NCBI GenBank assembly: GCA_039815465.1
Contig: JBCBZG010000008.1
Location: 1 to 64,000, forward strand
Source: Shimia_B sp039815465
GTDB lineage: Bacteria > Pseudomonadota > Alphaproteobacteria > Rhodobacterales > Rhodobacteraceae
DNA length: 64,000 nt
Reading direction: 5' to 3'
In this document: positions 52,951 to 61,642 of the stretch, piece by piece
How the letters are laid out: every line of letters starts with the position of its first letter
How positions within the stretch are numbered: position 1 is the first letter of the stretch
Position numbers and translations under genes: made by a program
The notes under the pieces: model-generated
Databases searched by the model: none
Seen by the model: the letters and a program-made list of their open reading frames with translations, nothing else
Told to the model about the DNA's origin: nothing

Positions 52951-54148
52951 GGGTACTCCGTATTCTTTTGTGCAGACGGTTACCCGTTTGGCGGCAATGT
53001 CAATGGTAGCGCTGCTCACCATCATGTGGGCGGACCGCGCGCTGGCCCATGAAACCTCACCCGCGGTGGCCAATATCTCCGTGACCGCCGAAACCGTGGA
53101 GATGGAAATTCGCCTCAACGCGGAGGCTCTGCTGGCCGGGATCGACCTGGGCACCTATTCCGACACCAACGACGCCCCAGAGGCCGCAAGCTATGACGCG
53201 TTCCGCGCTTTGAGCGGGCCCGAGCTCGCCCAAGCGTTCGAAGACGCATGGCCGGAGCTGTCATCTGGGCTCATGGTCATGGGCGCAGGGCCTGTGGCGC
53301 TCAACGGCGGGCAGGTGGCTGAGGTCGGCAACGCCGATTTGGCGCGCGAAACCACGGTCTTTTTGTCCGCCCCGGTCGAACCTGGCGTGGACGGCATCAC
53401 CATCGCCTGGGCCCCAGAATACGGCCCGCTCGTCATCCGCCAGGAACAAGGTGGGGAGGTCTACGCCGCCGAGCTCATCGATGGCGAGATGTCAGAGCTG
53501 TTGCCCGTCACAGGCATCGTCGACGAAACCGCGGGAGAGGCGTTCTGGCGTTTTCTCGTGGCCGGCTTTGAACACATCATCCCGCTGGGCATCGACCATA
53601 TCCTCTTTGTGCTCGGGCTGTTTTTCTTTGCGCTGAAATGGTCGCCGATCCTGTGGCAGGTGACTGCGTTTACCGTGGCCCATACCGTGACGCTCGCCCT
53701 GGCGACGCTGGGCGTGATCAACATCCCCGATGACTGGATGTGGCTGGTAGAAGCGATCATCGCGCTGTCCATCACCTGGGTGGCCGTCGAAAACATCTTG
53801 CAGCCCAAGCTCGGCTGGATCCGACCCGCTGTGGTGTTCGTCTTCGGCCTGCTCCACGGGCTCGGCTTTGCCAGCGTGCTCAGCGATTTTGGCCTGTCCC
53901 AAGGGCAGTTCCTGGTATCGCTCGTGGCCTTTAACGTGGGCGTGGAAATCGGGCAGCTGACGGTGATCCTCTGCGCGTTCTTGCTGATCTCTGCCGGGGT
54001 GGTGGCGGCCCGCATCGCGCGGCTCGACGACCCGGAGGAGCAGATGGTGCGCGATATGCCAGAGATGTACCGCGCCAACGCCATCGTCGGCTCGCTGATC
54101 ATCGGGGTCGTGGGGTTCTACTGGTTCATCGAACGCGCGTTCTTGTGA
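52949..54148 (+). CDS. HupE/UreJ-type metal permease
   Basis: 399 residues from ATG 52,949 (GCGAGG six bases before). A signal sequence (VTRLAAMSMVALLTIMWADRALA) precedes a periplasmic domain (about 35-190). Six to seven helices follow with the motif IIPLGIDHILFVLGLFFF and a repeat GLLHGLGFASV, as in HupE/UreJ_2 proteins, which carry nickel or cobalt. A later start at 52,997 is possible but its signal peptide would be short and uncharged. With DUF4198 it forms a likely metal-uptake pair. Confidence 0.85.
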   Translation: MGTPYSFVQTVTRLAAMSMVALLTIMWADRALAHETSPAVANISVTAETVEMEIRLNAEALLAGIDLGTYSDTNDAPEAASYDAFRALSGPELAQAFEDAWPELSSGLMVMGAGPVALNGGQVAEVGNADLARETTVFLSAPVEPGVDGITIAWAPEYGPLVIRQEQGGEVYAAELIDGEMSELLPVTGIVDETAGEAFWRFLVAGFEHIIPLGIDHILFVLGLFFFALKWSPILWQVTAFTVAHTVTLALATLGVINIPDDWMWLVEAIIALSITWVAVENILQPKLGWIRPAVVFVFGLLHGLGFASVLSDFGLSQGQFLVSLVAFNVGVEIGQLTVILCAFLLISAGVVAARIARLDDPEEQMVRDMPEMYRANAIVGSLIIGVVGFYWFIERAFL

Positions 54149-54284
54149 GGTTTCGCGGGTCGGAGGATGGTCGGGCCCGCCCGCCCACCCTCCCTCCTCG
54201 CGGGCGCTCGTCGCTGCGCGACGGGGAGGCTGAGATGTGTCGCCCCTGCGGCGCCACGGCTTTGAGCGTCTGGGGCGTCCTCTG

Positions 54285-55205
54285 ATGGCGCGGCTGCAAG
54301 GTCCTGCGCTGGGAGCTGGACTGATCACGGGGGCGATGCTCGCCTTTATGGTCATGCAGGGCTTCATCAAGGCCGCCGATGTGCCTGCGGGCCAGGCGGT
54401 GTTCTTTCGGTCTTTCTTTGCGCTGCCTGTCATCCTCTTGTGGCTGTGGCACACAGGGCATCTCCATGATGGGCTCAAAACGGAGCGCTGGCAGAGCCAT
54501 GCTCTGCGCGGCATCGTGGGGTCGACGGCCATGGCACTGGGCTTTGCCGGGCTCGTTTACCTGCCACTGCCCGAGGTCACCGCGATCCGCTTTGTCACGC
54601 CCATCATGCTGCTCGTGCTCGCCGCGATCATGTTGGGAGAGCGGTTTCGCCTGTTTCGCATGGGGGCGGTGCTGCTCGGGTTTGGCGGGGTGTTGATCAT
54701 CATCTGGCCCCGTCTCGGCGGCGACCTGCGCGACACGGCGACGCTGGGCGCCATGCTGACGCTAGGCTCCGCGGCGCTGGCCGCGCTCGCGCAGGTATTT
54801 GTAAAGGGTATGGCGGGCCGTGAGAGCACTGCAGCCATCGTGTTTTACTTTTCGCTGACGGCCACCGCACTCGGTCTCGCGACGTTGCCCTTTGGCTGGG
54901 ATGCCCTGGCACCGTGGCAAGCGGTGTATCTCGTGCTGTCGGGCTTTATCGGAGGCGTGGGTCAGATCATGCTGACCTCAAGCTACCGCCACGCCGACGC
55001 GGGCGCGCTTGCGCCGTTCACCTATTCCTCGATGCTCTGGTCGATCCTCTTGGGCTGGCTCTGGTTCGCGGAAATCCCCACCGCCCAAATGCTCCTCGGT
55101 TCCCTAATCGTCATCGCCGCGGGCGCCATCATCGTCTGGCGCGAACGCCAGCTTGGCAAGGATGAGACGGCGCGGAGAAAGGTGCGCGCGAAGGGGCTGC
55201 AGTAA
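54285..55205 (+). CDS. EamA/DMT-family transporter
   Basis: 306 residues from ATG 54,285; an earlier GTG at 54,237 is possible. Ten membrane helices in two EamA repeats (about 5-135 and 150-290), with the conserved LPEVTAIRFVTPIMLLVLA in the first. It exports or imports an unknown small metabolite. Single gene between the HupE-like gene and the HEPN module. Confidence 0.85.
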   Translation: MARLQGPALGAGLITGAMLAFMVMQGFIKAADVPAGQAVFFRSFFALPVILLWLWHTGHLHDGLKTERWQSHALRGIVGSTAMALGFAGLVYLPLPEVTAIRFVTPIMLLVLAAIMLGERFRLFRMGAVLLGFGGVLIIIWPRLGGDLRDTATLGAMLTLGSAALAALAQVFVKGMAGRESTAAIVFYFSLTATALGLATLPFGWDALAPWQAVYLVLSGFIGGVGQIMLTSSYRHADAGALAPFTYSSMLWSILLGWLWFAEIPTAQMLLGSLIVIAAGAIIVWRERQLGKDETARRKVRAKGLQ

Positions 55206-55249
55206 AGGGATTCACAAAGTGCAAAGCCCGACATATGTATAGGGGTATG

Positions 55250-55549
55250 ATGCTTCGCTTGGATCAAAGGCAAAAAACCGAACTGGAAGCGCAGCTTCTG
55301 GAGATTATCCGCCATGACTTGGCCCCGGCGGAGGTGGAAAGTGTTTCCGTAACGCTTGACCGTGACCTTGACGGTGATGAAGTTTTTCGAATCGCAATCG
55401 TATATGATGCGCCTGACGACAAACTGAGCGGCCAGAGACTGGCTTCGTTGGGTCGCAGGCTCCAAGGTAATCTGAACAGCGTTTCGCCAGAGGCATTTCC
55501 CGTGTTTTCCTACAAGACGCGCCGAGACGTGAACCCTGAAGCCGCTTGA
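55250..55549 (+). CDS. Small partner protein of HEPN module
   Basis: 99 residues from ATG 55,250, which has AGGGG four bases upstream; ATGs at 55,235 and 55,247 are also open. Contains SVSVTLDRDLDGDEVFRIAIVYDA and ends in FPVFSYKTRRD. I recall this shape beside HEPN proteins but it has no family name I can give. The next gene starts inside its last codons, so they are coupled; an antitoxin or nucleotidyltransferase-like partner is inferred. Confidence 0.6.
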   Translation: MLRLDQRQKTELEAQLLEIIRHDLAPAEVESVSVTLDRDLDGDEVFRIAIVYDAPDDKLSGQRLASLGRRLQGNLNSVSPEAFPVFSYKTRRDVNPEAA

Positions 55550-56012
55550 CCTCATTCGAACCGCCAGAAAGACGCTGGGAACGGGGCAACGAGCGCGCCT
55601 ACCTCAATCAGACATTAAGCGCGCAATGAGCACTGCGTATTACGCCGTGTTTCATACCGTTTGTGAAAACTGCGCAGACTGTTTGATTGGCGGAACGGGC
55701 GCAGCACGAAGCAGACGCGCCTGGTCCCAAGCGTATCGCTCTGTTGAACACAACTATGTCAAAAAACAGTGCCGCAACACGGAAACCATGTCGCGATTTC
55801 CCGAAGACATTCAAGACTTCGCGCGTGTCTTCGTGGAACTGATGAGCAAGCGACACGCCGCAGACTACGATCCAAGCGCAGTATTCACGAAAGCGGACGC
55901 AGTGAACGTAATTGCCCAGGCAGAAGAGGCGGTGAAGAAGTTCAAACGCGCGCCGATCGCTGACCGGCGCGCGTTTGCTGCTTGGACGACAATGAAGGTA
56001 CGACCCTACTAA
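55536..56012 (+). CDS. HEPN-domain protein with non-ATG start
   Basis: 158 residues if translation starts at CTG 55,536, which overlaps the upstream gene by 14 bp. The first ATG (55,626) would drop the N-terminal helix KPLDLIRTARKTLG that family members keep. AMSTAYYAVFHTVCENCAD and RFPEDIQDFARVFVELMSKRHAADYDP are typical of HEPN proteins; a clear Rx4-6H RNase motif was not found. The stop overlaps ilvE by 4 bp tail to tail. A toxin or stress role is inferred. Confidence 0.7.
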   Translation: MKPLDLIRTARKTLGTGQRARLPQSDIKRAMSTAYYAVFHTVCENCADCLIGGTGAARSRRAWSQAYRSVEHNYVKKQCRNTETMSRFPEDIQDFARVFVELMSKRHAADYDPSAVFTKADAVNVIAQAEEAVKKFKRAPIADRRAFAAWTTMKVRPY

Positions 56013-56878
56013 ACCCGCACCAACTTCTCGTAGCTTTCCGCCACATCCCGCGCCATCGCGCCAACTTCGAAGCTGTAGGTCCCGATCTCGCCCACAGGTG
56101 TGACCTCGGCCGCTGTCCCCGTCAGCCAGCACTGTTCGAACCCTTCAAGCTCCTCTGGCATGATGTGGCGCTCGTGGACAGTGATGCCCTTCTCCTTGAG
56201 CATCGCGATCACCGTCTGGCGCGTGATCCCGTTGAGGAAGCAATCGGCGAGCGGTGTGTGCACCTCCCCATCCTTGACGAAGAAGATATTGGCCCCCGTC
56301 GCCTCCGCCACATACCCCCGGTAGTCCATGAACAAAGCGTCCGAGCAGCCCTTCGCTTCTGCCGCGTGCTTCGACGTCGTCGCGATCATGTAGAGGCCGG
56401 ATGCCTTCGCATGGACCGGGATCGTCTCCGGCGACGGGCGCTTCCACTTCGCGATGTCGAGCTTTGCGCCCTTCATTTTTGCGTCGCCGTAATAGGCCCC
56501 CCATTCCCAGGCCGCGATGGCCAGATTGACGGGGTTCTTCGCCGACGCGACACCCATGTCATCGCCCGCCCCGCGCCACGCCACCGGGCGCACATAGGCG
56601 TCCGTCAGGCCGTTGACCTCCAGCACCGCAGCCTTCGCGGCCTCGATCTCTTCGACCGAATAGGGGATCTCGAAATCAATCTCCCCGGCCGAAAAATGCA
56701 GCCGCTTGGTGTGCTCCAGGCTCTTGAAGATCTTGCCGCCATAGGCACGCTCCCCCTCAAACACCGAAGACGCGTAGTGCAGCCCGTGCGTCAGCACATG
56801 CACCTTGGCCGACCGCCAATCGACCATTTGGCCGTTCATCCAGATTTTGCCGTCACGATCGTCATATCCGCCAGCCAT
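56009..56878 (-). CDS. ilvE: Branched-chain amino-acid aminotransferase
   Basis: 289 residues from ATG 56,878 (GGAGGAGG upstream). VLTHGLHYASSVFEGERAY, RPVAWRG, IPVHAKASGLY (PLP Lys), EATGANIFFV and GTAAEVTPV match IlvE fold-type IV. It moves amino groups between glutamate and the branched-chain keto acids. Divergent from the petP-like regulator, which is unusual and may hint at common control. Confidence 0.95.
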   Translation of the reverse strand: MAGGYDDRDGKIWMNGQMVDWRSAKVHVLTHGLHYASSVFEGERAYGGKIFKSLEHTKRLHFSAGEIDFEIPYSVEEIEAAKAAVLEVNGLTDAYVRPVAWRGAGDDMGVASAKNPVNLAIAAWEWGAYYGDAKMKGAKLDIAKWKRPSPETIPVHAKASGLYMIATTSKHAAEAKGCSDALFMDYRGYVAEATGANIFFVKDGEVHTPLADCFLNGITRQTVIAMLKEKGITVHERHIMPEELEGFEQCWLTGTAAEVTPVGEIGTYSFEVGAMARDVAESYEKLVRV

Positions 56879-56923
56879 GGGTGCCTCCTCCAACGTGCAG
56901 ATTTCCATTTATTTCAACATCAC

Positions 56924-56936
56924 GTCCGCTTCGGAC
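56924..56936. promoter_or_regulatory. Small palindrome in the ilvE/petP gap
   Basis: GTCCG-CTT-CGGAC, a perfect 5-bp inverted repeat in the 137-bp gap between the divergent starts. A MarR site is possible but short; a promoter hairpin is equally likely. Confidence 0.3.
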
Positions 56937-57015
56937 ATAATATTTCTGAATTTCGAGGATTCGCTACCAATCCAGCCTTGGAATGTCAACAAGGCTGACG
57001 TATTCTGCGAAAAAA

Positions 57016-57510
57016 ATGAGCAAGGCATGTCCCGTGGCTGAAACACTCGATCCCCTCCACAGCGAAAAAGACCTCCGTCGCGGCATCGAAGCGATGTTTT
57101 TCGCCTATCGCGGCTTCACGCAGGACCCCGACCGCATCCTTGCCCAGCACGGCTACGGCCGCGCACATCACCGCGCGCTCCACTTCATCCACCGCGAAAG
57201 CGGGCTCAACGTGAACACGCTCCTGTCGATTCTGGGCGTCACAAAGCAATCTCTTAATCGCGTGCTGCGCACGCTGATCGACCACGGGCTCGTGGAGGTC
57301 TCCGTCGGCACGGAAGACCGCCGCGAACGGAACCTCGCGTTGACCGATAAAGGCCTCACGCTCATCGCCGAACTCAGCGAAGCCCAAGCCGCCCGCGTGC
57401 GCGCCGCCTATGCCGCCGCCGGGCCCCAGGCCGTGGCCGGGTTCGAGGCCGTGCTCGAGGCGATGATGGACAGCGATCTGCGGGACCATTACGGTCGCGC
57501 CAACAGATAA
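57016..57510 (+). CDS. petP: MarR-family regulator, PetP-like
   Basis: 164 residues from ATG 57,016. The winged helix contains HRALHFIHRESGLNVNTLLSILGVTKQSLNRVLRTLIDHGLV and the wing SVGTEDRRERNLALTDKG, a MarR pattern. It lies 19 bp before an OmpR-type regulator, the order known for petP-petR in Rhodobacter capsulatus. Symbol given on that basis, not on sequence alone. The petABC genes are not in this window. Confidence 0.8.
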   Translation: MSKACPVAETLDPLHSEKDLRRGIEAMFFAYRGFTQDPDRILAQHGYGRAHHRALHFIHRESGLNVNTLLSILGVTKQSLNRVLRTLIDHGLVEVSVGTEDRRERNLALTDKGLTLIAELSEAQAARVRAAYAAAGPQAVAGFEAVLEAMMDSDLRDHYGRANR

Positions 57511-57529
57511 CAACAAAAATGACCGCACC

Positions 57530-58228
57530 ATGGAGCTAGACCCGCATCTCTTGATCGTCGACGACGATGAGCGCATCCGTAAACTGCTCCAGAAATATCT
57601 GATGCGGCACGGCTTTTTGGTGAGCGCGGCACGCGATGCAGCCCACGCGAGGCGCGTGCTGTCGGGGCTCGATTTCGACCTCATCGTGCTTGACGTGATG
57701 ATGCCGGGCGAGGATGGGCTGGAGCTCACGAAGTCGCTGCGCGCCGAACGCGACACGCCGATCCTGCTGCTCACCGCCAAGGGCGAGGGCGCCGACCGCA
57801 TCGCCGGGCTCAGCGCTGGCGCCGATGACTACCTGACGAAACCGTTCGAACCGCAGGAACTGCTCTTGCGCATCAACGCGATCCTGCGCCGGGTGCCCAA
57901 GGAGGCCGCAGAGGCGGGCACGCCTAAAACGCTCCACCTCGGGACGCTCCGCTATGACGTGCAAAAATCGGAGATGTGGCAGGGCGACGCCCGCATTCGC
58001 CTGACGTCCACGGAGGTGCAGCTGATGCGCATCTTTTCCGGCCGTGTGGGGGAGGCGATCACCCGCACCGAGCTTGTCGAACAGCTGGGCCGCGATGGCG
58101 GTCAAAGCCAGGAACGTGCCGTGGATGTACAGATCACGCGCCTGCGCAGAAAACTCGAAGCCGACCCCAAACAGCCCCGCTACCTCCAAACCGTGCGCGG
58201 CGCAGGCTACATGCTCCAACCCGACTAA
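57530..58228 (+). CDS. petR: OmpR-family response regulator, PetR-like
   Basis: 232 residues. Receiver domain with LLIVDDDERIR (acidic pocket), phospho-acceptor Asp55 in LDVMMPGEDG, and Lys104 in LTKPFEPQE. The winged-helix output domain ends RLRRKLEADPKQPRYLQTVRGAGYM, as in OmpR proteins. No histidine kinase is next to it. Petlike pairing with the upstream MarR gene supports the name. Confidence 0.85.
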   Translation: MELDPHLLIVDDDERIRKLLQKYLMRHGFLVSAARDAAHARRVLSGLDFDLIVLDVMMPGEDGLELTKSLRAERDTPILLLTAKGEGADRIAGLSAGADDYLTKPFEPQELLLRINAILRRVPKEAAEAGTPKTLHLGTLRYDVQKSEMWQGDARIRLTSTEVQLMRIFSGRVGEAITRTELVEQLGRDGGQSQERAVDVQITRLRRKLEADPKQPRYLQTVRGAGYMLQPD

Positions 58229-58253
58229 ACGCCTCGCGCAGCCCCTACCGTAG

Positions 58254-58271
58254 GGTGGGCTTCAGCCCACC
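58254..58271. repeat. Hairpin after petR-like gene
   Basis: GGTGGGC-TTCA-GCCCACC, a perfect 7-bp stem between the petR-like stop and the convergent enoyl-CoA hydratase. The sequence looks like a common alphaproteobacterial dispersed repeat; it may act as a 3' end for both genes. Confidence 0.5.
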
Positions 58272-58281
58272 AACCCCAACG

Positions 58282-58893
58282 CTAGATCAACCCCTTGATC
58301 CGCCCGACCAACCCGGGCTTGGCCGCAATCGCAGGCCCCGCCCAGGCCTGGGCGGTCTCCAATGCTGCGCCCTCTTCGACGACCGCGTCAAAGGCACCCC
58401 AGGCCTCTGCCGTTGCGGCGTCGATCTTGGCGCCGGTGAGCAAGATCCGCTTGGCCCGCGCCGGGCCCACGAGCGCCGCAAGCCGCGCGGGGTCCGACGG
58501 TTGCGGCATCACGCCCACGCGGATCACCGGGTAGAACAGCTTGGCCCCCGCGACAGCAACCCGCAGGTCACAGGCCAGCACCATACCGAGCGCGCCCCCC
58601 GCCGCCGTGCCGTTGAGCGCCGCAATCGTGAGCCCATCATAGCCCGCAATCGCGCCGGAAAGCTCCTCCCACAGGGGCGACGTCGCCAGCGTCCCACCCC
58701 GCACCTCATCGAGATCCGCCCCCGCGCTGAACACCTGCCCCACGCCCGTCAGGATCAGCACCGGCGCCGTGCTGTGTGCCACAGCGGCAATCAGTTCGCC
58801 CAGCATCGCCTCTGTCAGCGCGTTGGCTTTTTCGGCGCGGTCGAGCGTCACAATGCGCATGCCCTCGCCAGTCTCTGTGATGTTAACTGCCAT
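58282..58893 (-). CDS. Enoyl-CoA hydratase/isomerase family
   Basis: 203 residues from ATG 58,893. FSAGADLDEV and IAALNGTAAGGALGMVLACDLRVA are the crotonase oxyanion-hole loops. It is shorter than the usual 255-260 residues at the C-terminal side. One of the two common catalytic Glu positions is not obvious, so a hydratase reaction is not certain. Confidence 0.8.
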   Translation of the reverse strand: MAVNITETGEGMRIVTLDRAEKANALTEAMLGELIAAVAHSTAPVLILTGVGQVFSAGADLDEVRGGTLATSPLWEELSGAIAGYDGLTIAALNGTAAGGALGMVLACDLRVAVAGAKLFYPVIRVGVMPQPSDPARLAALVGPARAKRILLTGAKIDAATAEAWGAFDAVVEEGAALETAQAWAGPAIAAKPGLVGRIKGLI

Positions 58894-58971
58894 GACCCGT
58901 CCAGATGTTGACCTTTGGGCCCTGCCGCCCACAGGGTATCCCTTACGCCAATCAGCGAGAGTGTCCCAGCC

Positions 58972-60213
58972 ATGGCCCGTGCCGCCCAACTTGTTTTTCT
59001 GTCCCGTGTGGTGTTCTGCTCCGCGCTGATCTGGGCTGCTGCTGCCACAGCCCACACGCAATCCGCGGTGAGCACGCTGCTCGACAGGCTCAACGCGCAG
59101 CCCGCCCTCACGCTAAGCTGGGAGGAGCTTACCGCCACCGACGACACGCTCACCTACCACGCCCTCACCGCCACCCTCGCGGGCGACAGCACCGAGGCCA
59201 CGGTCGCTTTCGGCGATCTGTTGGTCGAAGGGCCGGGCACCGCGGCAGAGCGCGTGCGCCTACCGGGCACCATCACGCTCACAGCGACCCGCGCCACGCC
59301 CATTGGCCCGCAAGCCTTGGACGGGACGATCACGATCACCGACGGCCTCCTGGCCTTTGACCAAGGGGGTGAGGCGCTGACGCTCACCGCCGCAGAGGCC
59401 CAAGCGACGCTGACCGCGCGGCACGCCGCGACCTCGGTCTTTGAGGTGACGGTCGACACGCTGACTGGGGCCGCAACGCTGCCCGCTGACGCCGATCAAA
59501 CGGCTGCGCTCTCGCTCGCGGCGGCGGTCCTGCGCGTCGACGGGAACACAACCGCGCCCGATGCCGCCCCGCTGGCGCTCTCGCTCACAGCCCGCGCGCC
59601 GCGGACCACAGCCGACATGACCCCAACGCTGACCCAGGCGGGCCTGCAGGCCGATGAGGTCACATTCACCACCGACATCCCAGGCCTGCCGCACCCTGTG
59701 TCCCTGCGCTCCGGCGCGGCGGATTACGCGCTCAGCGCTGCGCAGGACGGCGACACAACCTATACCGAGCTCACAGCCGCCGTCACCGACTACGACCTGA
59801 CCGAGGATCTCTGGGCGACGCTCGACCCCGACGCCGCACTGGACCGCACGCCAGGGCGCATCGCGGTCGACCTCGCCTTTGACGCCCAGCTGAGCGACGG
59901 CGCCACCACGGTAGGCGGGCTGACCATAGCGGAGGCGACGCTGGCCCTCGCCGGGTTCACCGGCGCCGCCACGGGGCAGATCGACACCCTCACGCGCGAC
60001 CCCAATGGCGCGGTGACCGTGACCCTCATCGGGCTCACCGACCTGCTCGGCGCCATGGCGAACGCGGGCCTGATTGAACCCACCCAGGCCTTTGGCGCGC
60101 AATTCATGCTGGGCCTCTTCGCCCAACCCGGCCCGGACGACGGCAGCCTGATCATCCCCGTCACGCTCGGCCCCGACCGCGCGCTCACCGTCAACGGGCA
60201 ACGCCTGCGCTAA
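58972..60213 (+). CDS. Secreted DUF2125-like protein
   Basis: 413 residues from ATG 58,972. Signal peptide MARAAQLVFLSRVVFCSALIWAAAATAHT, then an all-beta, Thr/Ala/Leu-rich protein with little charge. The ending LTVNGQRLR and overall pattern fit the alphaproteobacterial DUF2125 family. No catalytic motif is seen. It is likely periplasmic or outer-membrane associated. Confidence 0.7.
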   Translation: MARAAQLVFLSRVVFCSALIWAAAATAHTQSAVSTLLDRLNAQPALTLSWEELTATDDTLTYHALTATLAGDSTEATVAFGDLLVEGPGTAAERVRLPGTITLTATRATPIGPQALDGTITITDGLLAFDQGGEALTLTAAEAQATLTARHAATSVFEVTVDTLTGAATLPADADQTAALSLAAAVLRVDGNTTAPDAAPLALSLTARAPRTTADMTPTLTQAGLQADEVTFTTDIPGLPHPVSLRSGAADYALSAAQDGDTTYTELTAAVTDYDLTEDLWATLDPDAALDRTPGRIAVDLAFDAQLSDGATTVGGLTIAEATLALAGFTGAATGQIDTLTRDPNGAVTVTLIGLTDLLGAMANAGLIEPTQAFGAQFMLGLFAQPGPDDGSLIIPVTLGPDRALTVNGQRLR

Positions 60214-60280
60214 GCGGCGACTTGGCAATCGGCCAAGCGGGGATTACCTGAGCCTAGAATTGCAAAGGGGCCCCGCCGCC

Positions 60281-61642
60281 ATGACCGCCGCCACGACCGA
60301 CCAAATGCCACTCTCCGACATGGCCCAGGCCGCGTTGACCCAGGCCACCCGCGCGGGCGCCCAGGCCGCCGACGTGCTGACCATGACAGGCACCTCGGTG
60401 TCCATCGACGTCCGCGCAGGCGCACTTGAGGAAGCGACACGAGAGGAAGGCACCGACATCTCGCTCCGCGTGCTCGTGGGCCAACGCCAAGCGGTGGTGT
60501 CGATCTCCGACACCTCCCCCACCGCCATCGCGGAGATGGCAGAGCGCGCCGTGGCCATGGCCCGCGAAGCGCCAGAGGACCCGAGCCTCGGCCTAGCAGA
60601 CGCCGACCAACTGGCAGCCGCATCAGACATCGACCTCGACCTCTGCGACCCAGCCGCAGAACCCGACCCAAGCGCCCTGCGCGCCGCCGCAGAAGCCGCC
60701 GAGGCCGCCGCGCTCAGCGTCGCAGGCGTCACACAGACCCAAGGCGCCGGCGCCGGCTACACCGCCCGCGACTTTGTGCTGGCCGGCACGAACGGGCTCT
60801 ATATCAGCGCCGCGCGCACAGCATCGAGCCTGTCCTGCGTCGCGATCTCCGGCGCCGGGACAGGGATGGAGCGGGACTACGACGGCGAAAGCCGCGTCTA
60901 CGCCAGCGACCTGCGCAGCGCAGAGGAGATCGGGCGCACCGCAGGCGAACGCGCCGTGGCCCGCGCGGGCGCGCGCAAACCGCCCACCGGATCCTACCCC
61001 GTGCTCTACGACGAACGCATCTCCGGCAGCCTCATCGGCCACCTGCTCGGCGCGATCAACGGCATGGCCATCGCCCGCGGCGCCTCCTGGCTGCGCGACG
61101 CCGAGGGCACGCCCGTCCTGCCCGACGCGCTGAGCCTGCGCGAGGACCCCCACCGCCCCCGCATGCTGGGCTCGCGCCTCATCGATAGTGAGGGACTCGC
61201 CACCGCGCCACGCGACTGGGTCGAAAACGGCGTCCTCACGGGGTTCGTCACCGACCTCGGCACCGCGCGCAAACTGGGGCGGGACAGCACCGCCAACGCC
61301 TCCCGCGGGCTGGGCGGCGGGCCGAGCCCTAGCCTGTCGAACATCGCGCTCACCCAAGGCGACCAAACCCGCGCAGAGCTGATCCGCGACATGGGCACCG
61401 GGCTCCTGATCACCTCCATGATCGGCCAAACGATCAACCCAAATACAGGCGACTATTCCCGCGGGGCATCCGGCTTTTGGATTGAAAACGGCGAAATCAC
61501 CTATGCCGTGAACGAATGCACCGTGGCGGGCAACCTGCGCGACATGCTGCGCACCATCACCCCGGCCAATGACGCGCGCCCCTGGCTGTCGCGGGTCATC
61601 CCATCGCTCCTGGTTGAAGGGCTCACACTTGCCGGGGCCTGA
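60281..61642 (+). CDS. pmbA: PmbA/TldE peptidase component
   Basis: 453 residues from ATG 60,281. YDERISGSLIGHLLGAINGMAIARGASWL, GVLTGFVTDLGTARKLG and SASGFWIENGEITYAV-like text match the TldD/PmbA family. PmbA (TldE) lacks the HExxxH of TldD and works with it to cleave unfolded peptides, such as modified peptide precursors. The TldD partner is not in the window. Confidence 0.9.
   Translation: MTAATTDQMPLSDMAQAALTQATRAGAQAADVLTMTGTSVSIDVRAGALEEATREEGTDISLRVLVGQRQAVVSISDTSPTAIAEMAERAVAMAREAPEDPSLGLADADQLAAASDIDLDLCDPAAEPDPSALRAAAEAAEAAALSVAGVTQTQGAGAGYTARDFVLAGTNGLYISAARTASSLSCVAISGAGTGMERDYDGESRVYASDLRSAEEIGRTAGERAVARAGARKPPTGSYPVLYDERISGSLIGHLLGAINGMAIARGASWLRDAEGTPVLPDALSLREDPHRPRMLGSRLIDSEGLATAPRDWVENGVLTGFVTDLGTARKLGRDSTANASRGLGGGPSPSLSNIALTQGDQTRAELIRDMGTGLLITSMIGQTINPNTGDYSRGASGFWIENGEITYAVNECTVAGNLRDMLRTITPANDARPWLSRVIPSLLVEGLTLAGA

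Noticed and set aside
53492..54532. 346-codon minus-strand frame
   Set aside because: Antisense to the HupE-like and DMT transporter genes; composition is that of a shadow frame.
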